Positions 24,307-32,614 of a stretch of DNA of 50,645 nt are shown in pieces. Each line of letters starts with the position of its first letter. Positions within the stretch are counted from its first letter, which is position 1. Source of the stretch: an uncultured Clostridia bacterium (GTDB lineage: Bacteria > Bacillota > Clostridia > Saccharofermentanales > Saccharofermentanaceae); the NCBI GenBank assembly GCA_947304405.1, contig CAMZBB010000006.1, positions 1-50,645 on the forward strand. The letters are read 5' to 3'. The notes under the pieces are model-generated. The model did no database searches, was not told where the DNA came from, and saw only the letters and a program-made list of their open reading frames with translations. The translations under genes and the position numbers were made by a program.

Positions 24307-24335
24307 AAAAAAGACCGCCCGCAGGCGGTCTTTTT
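24307..24335. terminator. Bidirectional Rho-independent terminator between the toxin locus and rpsU
   Basis: AAAGACCGCC-CGCA-GGCGGTCTTT with A-runs on the left and T-runs on the right works in both directions. It ends rpsU on the minus strand and any read-through of the toxin mRNA on the plus strand. Confidence 0.9.
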
Positions 24336-24343
24336 AAGTCTTA

Positions 24344-24517
24344 TCAATGCTTTCTCTTACGAGCTGCTTCAGACTTCTTCTTTCTCTTTACTGAAGGCTT
24401 CTCGTAATGCTCTCTCTTACGAACCTCAGCGAGAACGCCGGACTTCGCGCAAGAACGCTTGAACCTGCGAAGCGCACTGTCAAGGGACTCATTCTCCTTA
24501 ACTCTAATCTCAGACAT
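24344..24517 (-). CDS. rpsU: 30S ribosomal protein bS21
   Basis: A 57-residue basic protein: [19 protein letters not shown], then [21 protein letters not shown] and a lysine/arginine-rich C-terminus. Length and sequence match bS21, which binds near the anti-Shine-Dalgarno region of 16S rRNA. It starts at ATG 24517 behind a GGGGGG-rich Shine-Dalgarno sequence and has its own near-consensus promoter and a bidirectional terminator, so it is an independent unit at the end of the pilus locus. Confidence 0.97.
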   Translation of the reverse strand: MSEIRVKENESLDSALRRFKRSCAKSGVLAEVRKREHYEKPSVKRKKKSEAARKRKH

Positions 24518-24556
24518 CTTTATCCCCCCTCTCGTGCGTGGATTTCAAACTCCGCT

Positions 24557-24585
24557 ATTATATAGGACGCCCGAAGATAAGTCAA
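24557..24585 (-). promoter_or_regulatory. SigA-type promoter of rpsU
   Basis: On the minus strand, TTGACT (24585-24580), a 17-base spacer and TATAAT (24562-24557). It begins ten bases past the stop of the upstream prepilin peptidase gene. Confidence 0.8.
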
Positions 24586-24594
24586 ACTTTTATG

Positions 24595-25392
24595 TCAGAA
24601 CGGGAGTAAGATGCCCAAAAGCACAAAAGCGTCCTTCAAAAGGAAAGAGGCGATAAAGGCGAGCGATATTGCAGGAGCCAACGACATTTTCCTCTTCTTT
24701 GACCTGCACACGAGCGCGAAAACGATGCCCAAAACGATCCCGGCTGCCACTGCGATAACAGCGCCGTTGATACCCAGGAAAAGCATAAGGCAAGCAGCGA
24801 GCTTGGCAGGTCCGTAATCGGCCTTGGCCTTTACGATCTTGCTCACAATAGCTGTACCGATGACCATTGCCAATCCGACACAGGCGGCAGCAATAACGCC
24901 CTCAACGGCGAACTGCTGAGCATTAAACCGGAATCCCACAGTCAGGATCCAAACGACAAGTATCGCTGCAAGGAAACCGTCAGGTATCACGCCTGAATCC
25001 CAGTCTGCCAAAGACAGACCTAGTAAGAGCATCTCCAAAGCAAGTGCAGCGATTACAGCCGCATCAACTACTCCGTGCAAAGCCAGTGTTCCTGCGAAAA
25101 GCAGTCCCAGCAATATCTCGAAGATCAGATCACGTGGCGGAACTTTAGAGCCACAGTAACGACACTTGCCCTTAAGAGCGATATACGAGACTATCGGAAA
25201 AAGATCCGCCGTTGACAGTTCGTGTCCGCACGTATCACAGTGGCTGTGACCCATCTTCCAGTCTTCACCGCGCACCACGCGCCATGCCGTGCAAGTGATA
25301 AAACTCGCAAATACCGCACCAAACAAAAACGAAAGAACGATCAGGTAAACGCCTATAAAAGGCACGTCAAATAACGGGTAAGAAAGGGTCAA
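24595..25392 (-). CDS. pilD: Prepilin peptidase homologue with methylase domain but a degenerate second aspartate motif
   Basis: A 265-residue membrane protein with the full PilD/GspO layout. The N-terminal cytoplasmic methyltransferase domain has its zinc cysteines (C52, C55, C77, C80), and an A24 peptidase core follows. The first catalytic motif, LADWDSGVIPD (D130), is present. The second, normally GxGD-x-K, reads DYGPAK (192-197): the aspartate position is proline (P195), and the only nearby aspartate is three residues early. Cleavage activity is therefore doubtful, while methylation could be kept. The start is TTG 25392 with AGGAGG eight bases upstream, inside the stop region of the preceding minor pilin gene. 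A second homologue at 30337 has the opposite composition. Confidence 0.88.
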   Translation of the reverse strand: MTLSYPLFDVPFIGVYLIVLSFLFGAVFASFITCTAWRVVRGEDWKMGHSHCDTCGHELSTADLFPIVSYIALKGKCRYCGSKVPPRDLIFEILLGLLFAGTLALHGVVDAAVIAALALEMLLLGLSLADWDSGVIPDGFLAAILVVWILTVGFRFNAQQFAVEGVIAAACVGLAMVIGTAIVSKIVKAKADYGPAKLAACLMLFLGINGAVIAVAAGIVLGIVFALVCRSKKRKMSLAPAISLAFIASFLLKDAFVLLGILLPF

Positions 25393-25404
25393 CTAATCAT
25401 CCTC

Positions 25405-28400
25405 CTAGGGGGTTCTCTCATGATAATCGGTAAAGTATCCTTCATTACCCGGACCGCCATCGATTTTTGCATAATTCTTACTATCGCCCTTAAATGTCGT
25501 ACCTGCTCCGCCAACAATATTACTGCACTCAGTAAACATTCCGCCTCCCTTGGCAGGTATATAATTCTTATCCGGATCAGCATATATAGTTACCAGACTA
25601 GGACATTTATCAAAGATCCAGGAAGATCCGTTATCATTATTATCCAGATGCGAAAAATCGAAGCCTCTGATATCAAGAACAGTAACATTGGCACGGCTGA
25701 ACATGGATTTTGCCGTTTTCAGTTTTTCACTTGTCTTGAAATATTCAAGATTTCTGATCTCAGTAAGATTTCCTCTCCACATAAATATGCATATCGTATT
25801 AGTCACATTTGCTGCATTACCGTTATCATTAGTACCATCCGGCATAATGACAGTATCCAGAATATCATATACATGATCCACATTCTTAACCGTACCGCAC
25901 GAGAACATGTAGGACATATTAGTAACAGATGAAAAGTTAAAGTTACTGATATTGATATAGTAATTCCCTTCTCGTAAAGCTGGATCGTTCGACTTCTGAG
26001 AATCATAGCAACAATCTTTGAACATATAACTCATATCGGTTACATGCGATGTATCCCACTTTGTCCACGAACTTGAGTCAAAACACAGGACACTGCAGCC
26101 TTGGAACATTTTGCTCATGTTGATGACATTTGATGTATCAAAAGTGTTTAGATCAACAGTTTTAAGATTGGTGCACTCAAAGAACATGCTGCTCACATTT
26201 GTATTAGCTGAAGCACTGCAATTCTCTAATGTAATCTTTGTTGTCAAATTACATGATTTGAAGACTTCCCTACTATCACTCGGGAATCTAAAACCTTTAA
26301 CCTTTTGAATATTCTTACAACGGGTGAACATCTGGTATGCAGAAGTGTAATTACCAAACTGAGTTCCAGTAAAATCTATATACTCAAGTTTAAACTCCTG
26401 ATTTGTGTAGGCAAGTAATTTATTGACTTCCGTGTAACTTGTCATTACCGAACCGGACAAGTCAAGATGCTTAATCGATCTTCGGCCTATGAATAACGCA
26501 TTTATTACCGAACTCAGATCAGTATTTTTCATTTCTAAGTGCTCTAAACCATTGCATTTTTCAAACGAAGGCACCTTATTATTTATAGGAGTACCGGTAT
26601 ATTTATGAAATGAAGCGTTATTTATCTTAACCTTGGTTAATCCCTCACTGTTATAGATGAAGTATGTCATTTTCTCTAAAGAGTAAAAATTTGATTCGCT
26701 AAGATCAAGCGTATTAAGGTTGGTACAATCTGAGAACAGATTCTCAATGCTGGAACAACCGGACATACTGATCCATAGCTTGACATTCTTGAACTTCGTA
26801 CAGCCACCAAAAAGATGAGTAAGGCTGGTAACTCCGTCAAAGCAAACATGAGGTGCACTGGACAAAGCCGAGTCACCTGCAGATTCCTTATTTACCAGAA
26901 TATTAGTAATGGCTGTAAGATTTTTGCAGTTATTGAACATATAATTAATGTTCGAAATTTCCTTAGTTTTGTCACTATTATTCATTTGAGGGAAAACTAT
27001 AGTAGCGGCACCACAAGAATCGAACATATACGACATATTTATTTCATGCGTTTGACTAAACTTGAAATGGGATATGTCTAACGAAAAGTCCGTTTTAGAC
27101 ATCTGGAAGTCATTAAACATATACGACATGTTCGTAATGCCGGATGTATTCCATTCGGAAAAGTCGTAACTATTTACACTTTTGCATTTCTTGAACATTG
27201 CGGAAGTATTAGTAACTTTAGAAGTAACAAGACCGGCCAATCTAAATATTTCTATCTTCTCGCAACTTTCAAACATGGAAGACATATCCGTCGTAAGCTT
27301 ATTACTAAATACTGAACTGAATGACGGTCCGGTAAAGCCGGTGATCGTTTTAAGCTGCTTGCAATTTTGGAACATCGACTTGCAGCTTTCATTAAGAACA
27401 AACTTGCCGGATTTGCTGAGGACATAATCAGTCAGCACGCCATTCATCGTCACTTTGTAAAGAACATAGTCATCTCTTGTATTTGTGCTGTTGTAAGGAT
27501 CACCATAAGGTACAGCCACATTTACAGGTCCTTCAACCTTAGCACCCTGCGCTTTAAACCCGTTTATTTGTGAAACCCATTCTGATTTTTTGCCGAAAAC
27601 GATGCCGGTAACACTATCCTTACCAAGTTTATTAACAAATTGTTCTCCGTTAATAAGCTTGACCGTCTCAACGTCCTCGCGCTTATACGTGACATAGTAC
27701 CCGCTGTCGGAATTGCCGGTAACCTTAGGATCTTCAAATCCGTCCACTTTGGTTGCCGTAAGCTTCGGTTTGCCGTTAAGTTTGACATTTGCAAAACTGA
27801 ATCTGGTCTGCCCTTCCGTAAGAGTCTTGCTCCTTTGAGGATTTGTACCCGTCAAAGTAATGGTAATGCTCTCGCCTGAAGGCCATGTAATTGTAGAGCC
27901 GTCGCTGTCAAGCCATCTTATGGTGACATCAACATTTTTCGTGTTATCTGAGTGGCCGCCGCCACCGCCGCCACCGTGTCCCTGACCGGAACCGTTTGCG
28001 GAGAAAGAGATTACCGCCGTGCGCGAATAGACTTTCTTGCCGTTCTCCTTAACGGTGACCTCGCACATGCAATATGAAGGATATTTGTCATCCTTCAGTT
28101 TAAGGTCTTTGAACTCAAGTTTGACGGTAAAATCTCCATAAGCATCCGCCATGACAGGGTTAGTATAATCGTATGCTCTGAACGGGAAGATACCGTCCTT
28201 ATCTTCTTTGGCCTGATAATAGCCAAAGTGAACGATGCCCTTTTTGACGTTCGGTTCGTCGGGATCATATGCTCCACCCGCGGACAAACGTTCGATCGAG
28301 TGTGAAGCTTTATCTCCCTGCACGGGATTGTTCAGAACAGCGAGATAGTTATCGTGTGAAATTGGAAGACAAGCAAAGATCGCTTCTGCGTAGTTGTTGT

Positions 28401-28752
28401 TTTTTTGGATTACAAGAGTATTGCCGTTGCCGCCAGGAGCCTTTTTTGCAGGGCCGTTCAATCTGAGAGCCTCGTCATCTGCTTCACCCTCATTCAGCTG
28501 CGCGATCCAGACAGTTGTGCTCTCATCAGTCTTGAGGCCGTCGCACTCTTTGCGGATGGAATCGATAATGGAATCGCCAAGAAGCTGGGCGCGGGTGATC
28601 TTAACCGTTCCCTTATACATTCTCGAGATAGGGTTCATGAGTGCAACGCAGATAACAGCAAACATCGCTGTCAAAGTCATGGAAATAATGAGTTCAACCA
28701 GCGTGATACCCTTCTTCGAATTTCTGTTCTGTCTCATATTCACTCTATACAT
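25405..28752 (-). CDS. Very large minor pilin with Cna-B-like domain and DUF285 repeats
   Basis: About 1115 residues. The first 40 form a class III signal peptide and pilin helix (NSKKG, then ITLVELIISMTLTAMF, with Glu at +5), so it should be processed by a prepilin peptidase. A pilin-like domain runs to about 260 and is followed by a run of eight glycines and histidine. A Cna-B-like beta domain follows (about 275-360, ITLTGTNPQ ... GKPKLTATKVDGF). From about 400 to the end come many DUF285 units such as VTNMSYMF-x-x-C and INMSKMFQGC. DUF285 occurs on surface proteins of gut and rumen bacteria. This looks like a pilus-borne, probably tip-located, adhesin. Start 28752 is preferred (15-residue leader); the frame stays open to 28776. 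Confidence 0.88.
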   Translation of the reverse strand: MYRVNMRQNRNSKKGITLVELIISMTLTAMFAVICVALMNPISRMYKGTVKITRAQLLGDSIIDSIRKECDGLKTDESTTVWIAQLNEGEADDEALRLNGPAKKAPGGNGNTLVIQKNNNYAEAIFACLPISHDNYLAVLNNPVQGDKASHSIERLSAGGAYDPDEPNVKKGIVHFGYYQAKEDKDGIFPFRAYDYTNPVMADAYGDFTVKLEFKDLKLKDDKYPSYCMCEVTVKENGKKVYSRTAVISFSANGSGQGHGGGGGGGHSDNTKNVDVTIRWLDSDGSTITWPSGESITITLTGTNPQRSKTLTEGQTRFSFANVKLNGKPKLTATKVDGFEDPKVTGNSDSGYYVTYKREDVETVKLINGEQFVNKLGKDSVTGIVFGKKSEWVSQINGFKAQGAKVEGPVNVAVPYGDPYNSTNTRDDYVLYKVTMNGVLTDYVLSKSGKFVLNESCKSMFQNCKQLKTITGFTGPSFSSVFSNKLTTDMSSMFESCEKIEIFRLAGLVTSKVTNTSAMFKKCKSVNSYDFSEWNTSGITNMSYMFNDFQMSKTDFSLDISHFKFSQTHEINMSYMFDSCGAATIVFPQMNNSDKTKEISNINYMFNNCKNLTAITNILVNKESAGDSALSSAPHVCFDGVTSLTHLFGGCTKFKNVKLWISMSGCSSIENLFSDCTNLNTLDLSESNFYSLEKMTYFIYNSEGLTKVKINNASFHKYTGTPINNKVPSFEKCNGLEHLEMKNTDLSSVINALFIGRRSIKHLDLSGSVMTSYTEVNKLLAYTNQEFKLEYIDFTGTQFGNYTSAYQMFTRCKNIQKVKGFRFPSDSREVFKSCNLTTKITLENCSASANTNVSSMFFECTNLKTVDLNTFDTSNVINMSKMFQGCSVLCFDSSSWTKWDTSHVTDMSYMFKDCCYDSQKSNDPALREGNYYINISNFNFSSVTNMSYMFSCGTVKNVDHVYDILDTVIMPDGTNDNGNAANVTNTICIFMWRGNLTEIRNLEYFKTSEKLKTAKSMFSRANVTVLDIRGFDFSHLDNNDNGSSWIFDKCPSLVTIYADPDKNYIPAKGGGMFTECSNIVGGAGTTFKGDSKNYAKIDGGPGNEGYFTDYHERTP

Positions 28753-28753
28753 A

Positions 28754-29134
28754 TCATTCACTCGGATCAGCATCATAAACGTAATAGTAGAAAGTGTTCG
28801 TATCGCCGCCGGACTGGAACGTAACTCTGTGCTTTGTCAGCTTAAGCATCTTATTGCCGTTGATATTAAGATCCTTATCATCAATATTGGAAGAATTAAT
28901 TGCGACATCTGCAGGATTTGTTTTGCCGGCAACCGTATTCTGAAGGCACTTCAAAGCTTTATCCGTGTCTCTTGTCTTCTCCATGGCAAAATTCTGGGCT
29001 GTTGCGGCATATCTCATTCCCTGCGCGAAAAGGGCCATCACTATCGTCATGACCAGAAATGCGACAACGACCTCGATCATAGTCTCGGCCTTTTTCTCAA
29101 TGAGTATCGCTTTTGTCTTGCCTATGATCTTCAC
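28754..29134 (-). CDS. Minor pilin (pseudopilin)
   Basis: A 126-residue protein starting at GTG 29134, which overlaps the upstream stop codon (GTGA); AAGGAGT precedes it. A basic leader ends in KKA, and the mature helix starts ETMIEVVVAFLVMTIVM with Glu at +5, so it is a type IV pilin-like protein with an unusual Ala in place of Gly at -1. The rest is a small, polar globular domain. It lies between the PilX-like and giant pilin genes, and the two stop/start junctions are tight, so these minor pilins are probably made together to form a priming or tip complex. Confidence 0.82.
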   Translation of the reverse strand: MKIIGKTKAILIEKKAETMIEVVVAFLVMTIVMALFAQGMRYAATAQNFAMEKTRDTDKALKCLQNTVAGKTNPADVAINSSNIDDKDLNINGNKMLKLTKHRVTFQSGGDTNTFYYYVYDADPSE

Positions 29135-29556
29135 TTGAGATACTCCTTGGTGTAGGTGTACTGCGCTTTGCCAACCACGGCAGTAACTTTAAGTGTCCTG
29201 ACTACAGTTCCGTCCTCCATTACTGCCTTGACGGAAGCTTTTGGCATATTCCCAAAATTGTTCTCTGAATAGAAACCGTCTTCTCCGCCTCCTACAAGGT
29301 CTGCAGGATCCAGGTTGCCGTTGTTGATAAGGACATCGATCGATGCGCCGAGGCTTGCCGCAAGCTCATAAGCCTGATCCTGGTTGAGCTGCCTGTTGGC
29401 GGAAGCCATGAAAGTTGAGGTGGTGACTCTGAGGATAATAACGGCAGTGAGGACTATGATCGCAAGAACAGAAACGAGCACCAGGCTGGCGCCCTCGTTA
29501 TTGCCAAGTATCCTGGCTGTCCTTTCGATAAACTTTCCTTTTCTCATCCGTTTCAT
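29131..29556 (-). CDS. PilX-like minor pilin
   Basis: A 141-residue protein. A basic N-terminus (MKRMRKGKFIERTARIL) precedes NNEGASLVLVSVLAIIVLTAV, the pattern of PilX N-terminal domains, where the motif is GxxLV rather than FTLxE. Two such conserved residues and a long hydrophobic helix support it being inserted in the pilus or its initiation complex. The C-terminal part (about 60-141) is a beta-rich domain with no recognised family. It starts at ATG 29556 behind AGGGA and may have its own promoter, since a strong hairpin follows the major pilin gene. Confidence 0.75.
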   Translation of the reverse strand: MKRMRKGKFIERTARILGNNEGASLVLVSVLAIIVLTAVIILRVTTSTFMASANRQLNQDQAYELAASLGASIDVLINNGNLDPADLVGGGEDGFYSENNFGNMPKASVKAVMEDGTVVRTLKVTAVVGKAQYTYTKEYLK

Positions 29557-29605
29557 AAAGTTTCCCTTTATACAAACTGCCGGACTATACTCTAATTATA
29601 CACTC

Positions 29606-29636
29606 TATATAAAATAAGAAAAAGTATCTTAGTCAA
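29606..29636 (-). promoter_or_regulatory. Possible promoter for the minor pilin genes
   Basis: On the minus strand, TTGACT (29636-29631) is followed after 19 bases by TATATA (29611-29606). The spacing is long. It lies between the hairpin after the major pilin and the PilX-like gene. Confidence 0.4.
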
Positions 29637-29652
29637 AGCTTTTTTTATGAAA

Positions 29653-29677
29653 GCGCCGGGCCATGAAAGCCCGGCGC
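29653..29677 (-). terminator. Strong hairpin after the major pilin gene
   Basis: GCGCCGGGC-CATGAAA-GCCCGGCGC, nine perfect GC-rich pairs, lies 39 bases past the pilin stop. On the minus strand it is followed by TTTCATAAAAA rather than a clean U-run. It may be an attenuator or an mRNA-stabilising 3' end that keeps major pilin expression above the genes downstream. Confidence 0.65.
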
Positions 29678-29715
29678 AGTTTCTAGGTTAGTTTTTGATC
29701 AGTTAAGACAACTGA

Positions 29716-30132
29716 TTAAGTAATGTTCTTACCAGCTTCCCACTTCGGAACACCGTTGGTGATCGTAAGCTTGTATGTGCTGCCGTTGATCTTAACTTTG
29801 CCTCCGGAAATAATGTAATTAGAACCGTATGAGAAAGTGAACGAAGAAATCGCATTAGAATCAACGCCTGCGAGCTTAAGAACAGCAGAGTTCGAATCTG
29901 TAATCGAGCCGGCTGCCAGCGTAGAATCCTTAGCATACTTCTCTGTAACTACTGCCTGAGCTGCACCGTAGATGGTAGCTGCTGTCTGGAATTCCTTCTC
30001 ATCTCTTGCCCTGTCAATGTAGCCGACGAGCGCAGGAACGAGCATAGCTGCCAATACTGCGAGGATAACGAGGACTACAATGAGCTCTACCAAGGTGAAA
30101 CCCTTCTTTGTTGACTTACCTACTTTTTTCAT
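29716..30132 (-). CDS. pilA: Major type IV pilin
   Basis: A 138-residue prepilin. The start ATG 30132 is chosen over 30159 because AAGGAGG lies nine bases upstream and the leader MKKVGKSTKKG is typical. The mature protein begins FTLVELIVVLVILAVLAAML with Glu at +5, then GYIDRARDEKE. The C-terminal domain is short and Ser/Thr/Gly-rich with no cysteines, so there is no disulphide-bonded D-region as in Gram-negative pilins. It has its own strong promoter and is followed by a GC-rich hairpin, which fits a highly expressed structural subunit. Confidence 0.93.
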   Translation of the reverse strand: MKKVGKSTKKGFTLVELIVVLVILAVLAAMLVPALVGYIDRARDEKEFQTAATIYGAAQAVVTEKYAKDSTLAAGSITDSNSAVLKLAGVDSNAISSFTFSYGSNYIISGGKVKINGSTYKLTITNGVPKWEAGKNIT

Positions 30133-30216
30133 GGCCGTGACCTCCTTGTTGTTAATCACCCTTTGAGGGAGTTTGTTTTTGATTTGTCAAATACGCTTGA
30201 CTTGCTTGATGGTTAC

Positions 30217-30245
30217 ACTATAACTCATTGCAAATCGAACTTCAA
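30217..30245 (-). promoter_or_regulatory. SigA-type promoter of the major pilin gene
   Basis: On the minus strand, TTGAAG (30245-30240), a 17-base spacer and TATAGT (30222-30217). The predicted leader is about 78 nt. It lies in the gap after the peptidase gene at 30337, so pilin can be transcribed apart from the assembly genes. Confidence 0.75.
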
Positions 30246-30336
30246 CACATTTTCGCCACAATTCATTTCCGGGTTACAATTTGTTTACCCGAAACCGCTA
30301 AACCCCTTGTTTGCAAACGGTTTGTAAACGGAAAAC

Positions 30337-30927
30337 TCATAAAAACGAGTAAAAGATCTCTATGAAAGATGCCGCAAAAAGCTCTGAAAATGCGCATCCC
30401 AAGGCCAAATATGGCGCTAATTTGACCTTGCTCTTTGCACCCTTTTTCTTTGTTAACAAAATTAACAATCCGTATATCCCTGCGATACAAAAGGCTATAA
30501 CGGCGGCAATAATGGTCTTGTCCAGCCCCAAAAACAGGCCCGCCGCGGCCATCATCTTGATATCTCCGCCTCCGAAGCCGCCCTTGACAAACAAAGCGAT
30601 TATAAGCATCGGCACGGAGATCACGACCGCTCCGCCCAAATGGGTGATGATAGTCTGTATATTTATATTGTTTGTTAATATCCTGACTACGGCCAAAACA
30701 GTGATCAGTACATTCAGAAGGTCCGGGACTATTCCTTTATTGTTGTCTGCGGCGGCGCAGGCTGCAAGCAGGATCAGGAATACTGCAGTGATGATGGTCT
30801 TCCATTCAAAACCGCAGACTATTATGGCCGAAGCTATGCCTACAAAGCCGAAAATATAAAACACGGGAGTGTTGACCGCTCCCATGTCTTTAATAAACCT
30901 ATTTGTCCGCTTCTTATCAGTCGTCAT
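30337..30927 (-). CDS. Prepilin peptidase, A24 core only (no methylase domain)
   Basis: A 196-residue membrane protein consisting only of the A24 aspartic peptidase core, without the N-terminal zinc-binding methyltransferase domain. Both catalytic motifs are present: D61 in AADNNKGIVPD and D122 in GGFGGGDIKMM. This composition resembles CpaA/TadV-type peptidases. It overlaps pilB by 11 bases, so it is made with the assembly machinery. Because the other homologue (24595-25392) has the methylase part but lacks the second aspartate, this one is the likely leader-peptide protease for all pilins here. Confidence 0.92.
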   Translation of the reverse strand: MTTDKKRTNRFIKDMGAVNTPVFYIFGFVGIASAIIVCGFEWKTIITAVFLILLAACAAADNNKGIVPDLLNVLITVLAVVRILTNNINIQTIITHLGGAVVISVPMLIIALFVKGGFGGGDIKMMAAAGLFLGLDKTIIAAVIAFCIAGIYGLLILLTKKKGAKSKVKLAPYLALGCAFSELFAASFIEIFYSFL

Positions 30928-32611
30928 AATAAGCGACGCGCTCTAGTTCTTCCATCGTGGTAATGCCCTGCTCGACGAGGCTGATGCATGCCTGCTTCAG
31001 GGTTATCATGCCCTGGTTACGGATGGCATATTTCTTCATTTCCTCGGCAGTTGCGTTGGCAGCGACCATCTTGCGCATCTCTTTGTCGATCACCAGGACC
31101 TCGTGGATCGCAGTTCTTCCGAGATAGCCTGCTCCGTGGCAGTGAACGCATCCCACGGCCTTCTTTGCGGTAGGAATGTCATGACCTACGAATTCAATCT
31201 GGGCATCCGTGAGGGGCTCTACGCGCCCACAGTGGGGGCAGACCTTACGGACAAGTCTCTGCGCGACTACACCTGCGAGAGCAGAAGACAGAAGATAAGG
31301 TTCAGAACCCATGTCTATGAGTCTTACGACCGTCGAAGCTGCATCGTTAGTATGAAGCGTTGAAAGAACGAGGTGACCCGTAATAGCTGCCCTGATGGCG
31401 ATCGTTGCGGTCTCTGCGTCACGCGTCTCACCTACCATGATGATATCCGGGTCCTGACGCATGAGGGCGCGGAGACCGATCTCAAATGTAAGGCCGGCCT
31501 GCGGATGTACCTGGACCTGGTTAAGTCTCGGCAGGTTCTTCTCGACAGGATCCTCGATCGTACTGATGTTGACCTGTCTGTGAGACAAGGATGCCAACGC
31601 ATTGTAGAGCGTTGTGGACTTACCTGAACCCGTAGGTCCTGTGATATAGATGAGTCCGTTAGGCATCTTGAGCATTTCGCTGAACTTTTTGAAGGCATCT
31701 TCTGCCATACCGAAAGTCTCGTTATGGTCGATCTCAACTACCGACATGATGAGACGCAAAACGACTTTCTCACCGAAAACGGTAGGAATGACGTTGACAC
31801 GGACGTTGACGATCTGTCCCTGGATCCTGACCCTGAAGTGGCCGTCCTGAGGTATACGGCGCTCGGCGATATCCATTTCGCCCATGATCTTGATCCTCGC
31901 GACGAGCGAGTCCTGAACGTTCTTCTGGAGCGTGATGTAATCAAGGAGCGTACCGTCGATACGCATTCTTACCATGACGTTGCGCTCAAAAGGCTCGATA
32001 TGGATATCCGATGCGTTATCCTGGAAAGCTTTGTCCAGGAGCGAGTTAACGAGGTTGATGATAGGCGCGTCGTCAGCACCGGCACTCGTATCAATAACAA
32101 GCTCGTCGATGTCAATGCCCGTAGCGTTGATATTTGCCGTCTCGGCAGCCGCCTTTGCCTTGATCTCTGCATACTGGTATTCGATAGCGCTCTTCAGCGG
32201 CTCAAGTTCTGCAAGAACGGTGTCAACGGGAAGACCTATCGTCTGCCTGATATCCTCGATCGCGTAGAGGTTGAGCGGATCGTTAACCGCCAGAATGACC
32301 TGGCCGTCATTATTCTCGATCGGCATCATGACATACTGCTCGGCCATCTGCTTCGGGATGAGCCTTACCGCTTCAAGATCGATCTTATATGTAGATATAT
32401 CTATCAGAACGGTTCCGAGTCTGTCCGCCAGAGCCGTCAGGATCTGCTTCTCGGTTGCGTATCCTAAGTCCTGAAGGACCTCACCGACACGCTTGCCCTT
32501 CGACTCTTTCTGGATCGCAAGAGCTTCTTTGAGCTGAGCCTCGGTGATATAACCCGCAGTTACGAGCAGGTCACCTATCCTGATCTTGCTGACTTGTCCG
32601 TTGTTATCCAT
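30917..32611 (-). CDS. pilB: Type IV pilus assembly ATPase PilB
   Basis: A 564-residue secretion ATPase of the GspE/PilB family. The N-terminal T2SSE_N domain (about 1-150) is followed by the catalytic domain with Walker A GPTGSGKSTT, an Asp box, the His box and Walker B (DPDIIMVGETRD). A tetracysteine zinc site is visible at CPHCG ... CVHCHG. The protein powers pilin polymerisation at the cytoplasmic face. No PilT-like retraction ATPase is in the window. The gene lies three bases after pilO. Confidence 0.97.
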   Translation of the reverse strand: MDNNGQVSKIRIGDLLVTAGYITEAQLKEALAIQKESKGKRVGEVLQDLGYATEKQILTALADRLGTVLIDISTYKIDLEAVRLIPKQMAEQYVMMPIENNDGQVILAVNDPLNLYAIEDIRQTIGLPVDTVLAELEPLKSAIEYQYAEIKAKAAAETANINATGIDIDELVIDTSAGADDAPIINLVNSLLDKAFQDNASDIHIEPFERNVMVRMRIDGTLLDYITLQKNVQDSLVARIKIMGEMDIAERRIPQDGHFRVRIQGQIVNVRVNVIPTVFGEKVVLRLIMSVVEIDHNETFGMAEDAFKKFSEMLKMPNGLIYITGPTGSGKSTTLYNALASLSHRQVNISTIEDPVEKNLPRLNQVQVHPQAGLTFEIGLRALMRQDPDIIMVGETRDAETATIAIRAAITGHLVLSTLHTNDAASTVVRLIDMGSEPYLLSSALAGVVAQRLVRKVCPHCGRVEPLTDAQIEFVGHDIPTAKKAVGCVHCHGAGYLGRTAIHEVLVIDKEMRKMVAANATAEEMKKYAIRNQGMITLKQACISLVEQGITTMEELERVAYYDD

Positions 32612-32614
32612 ACA

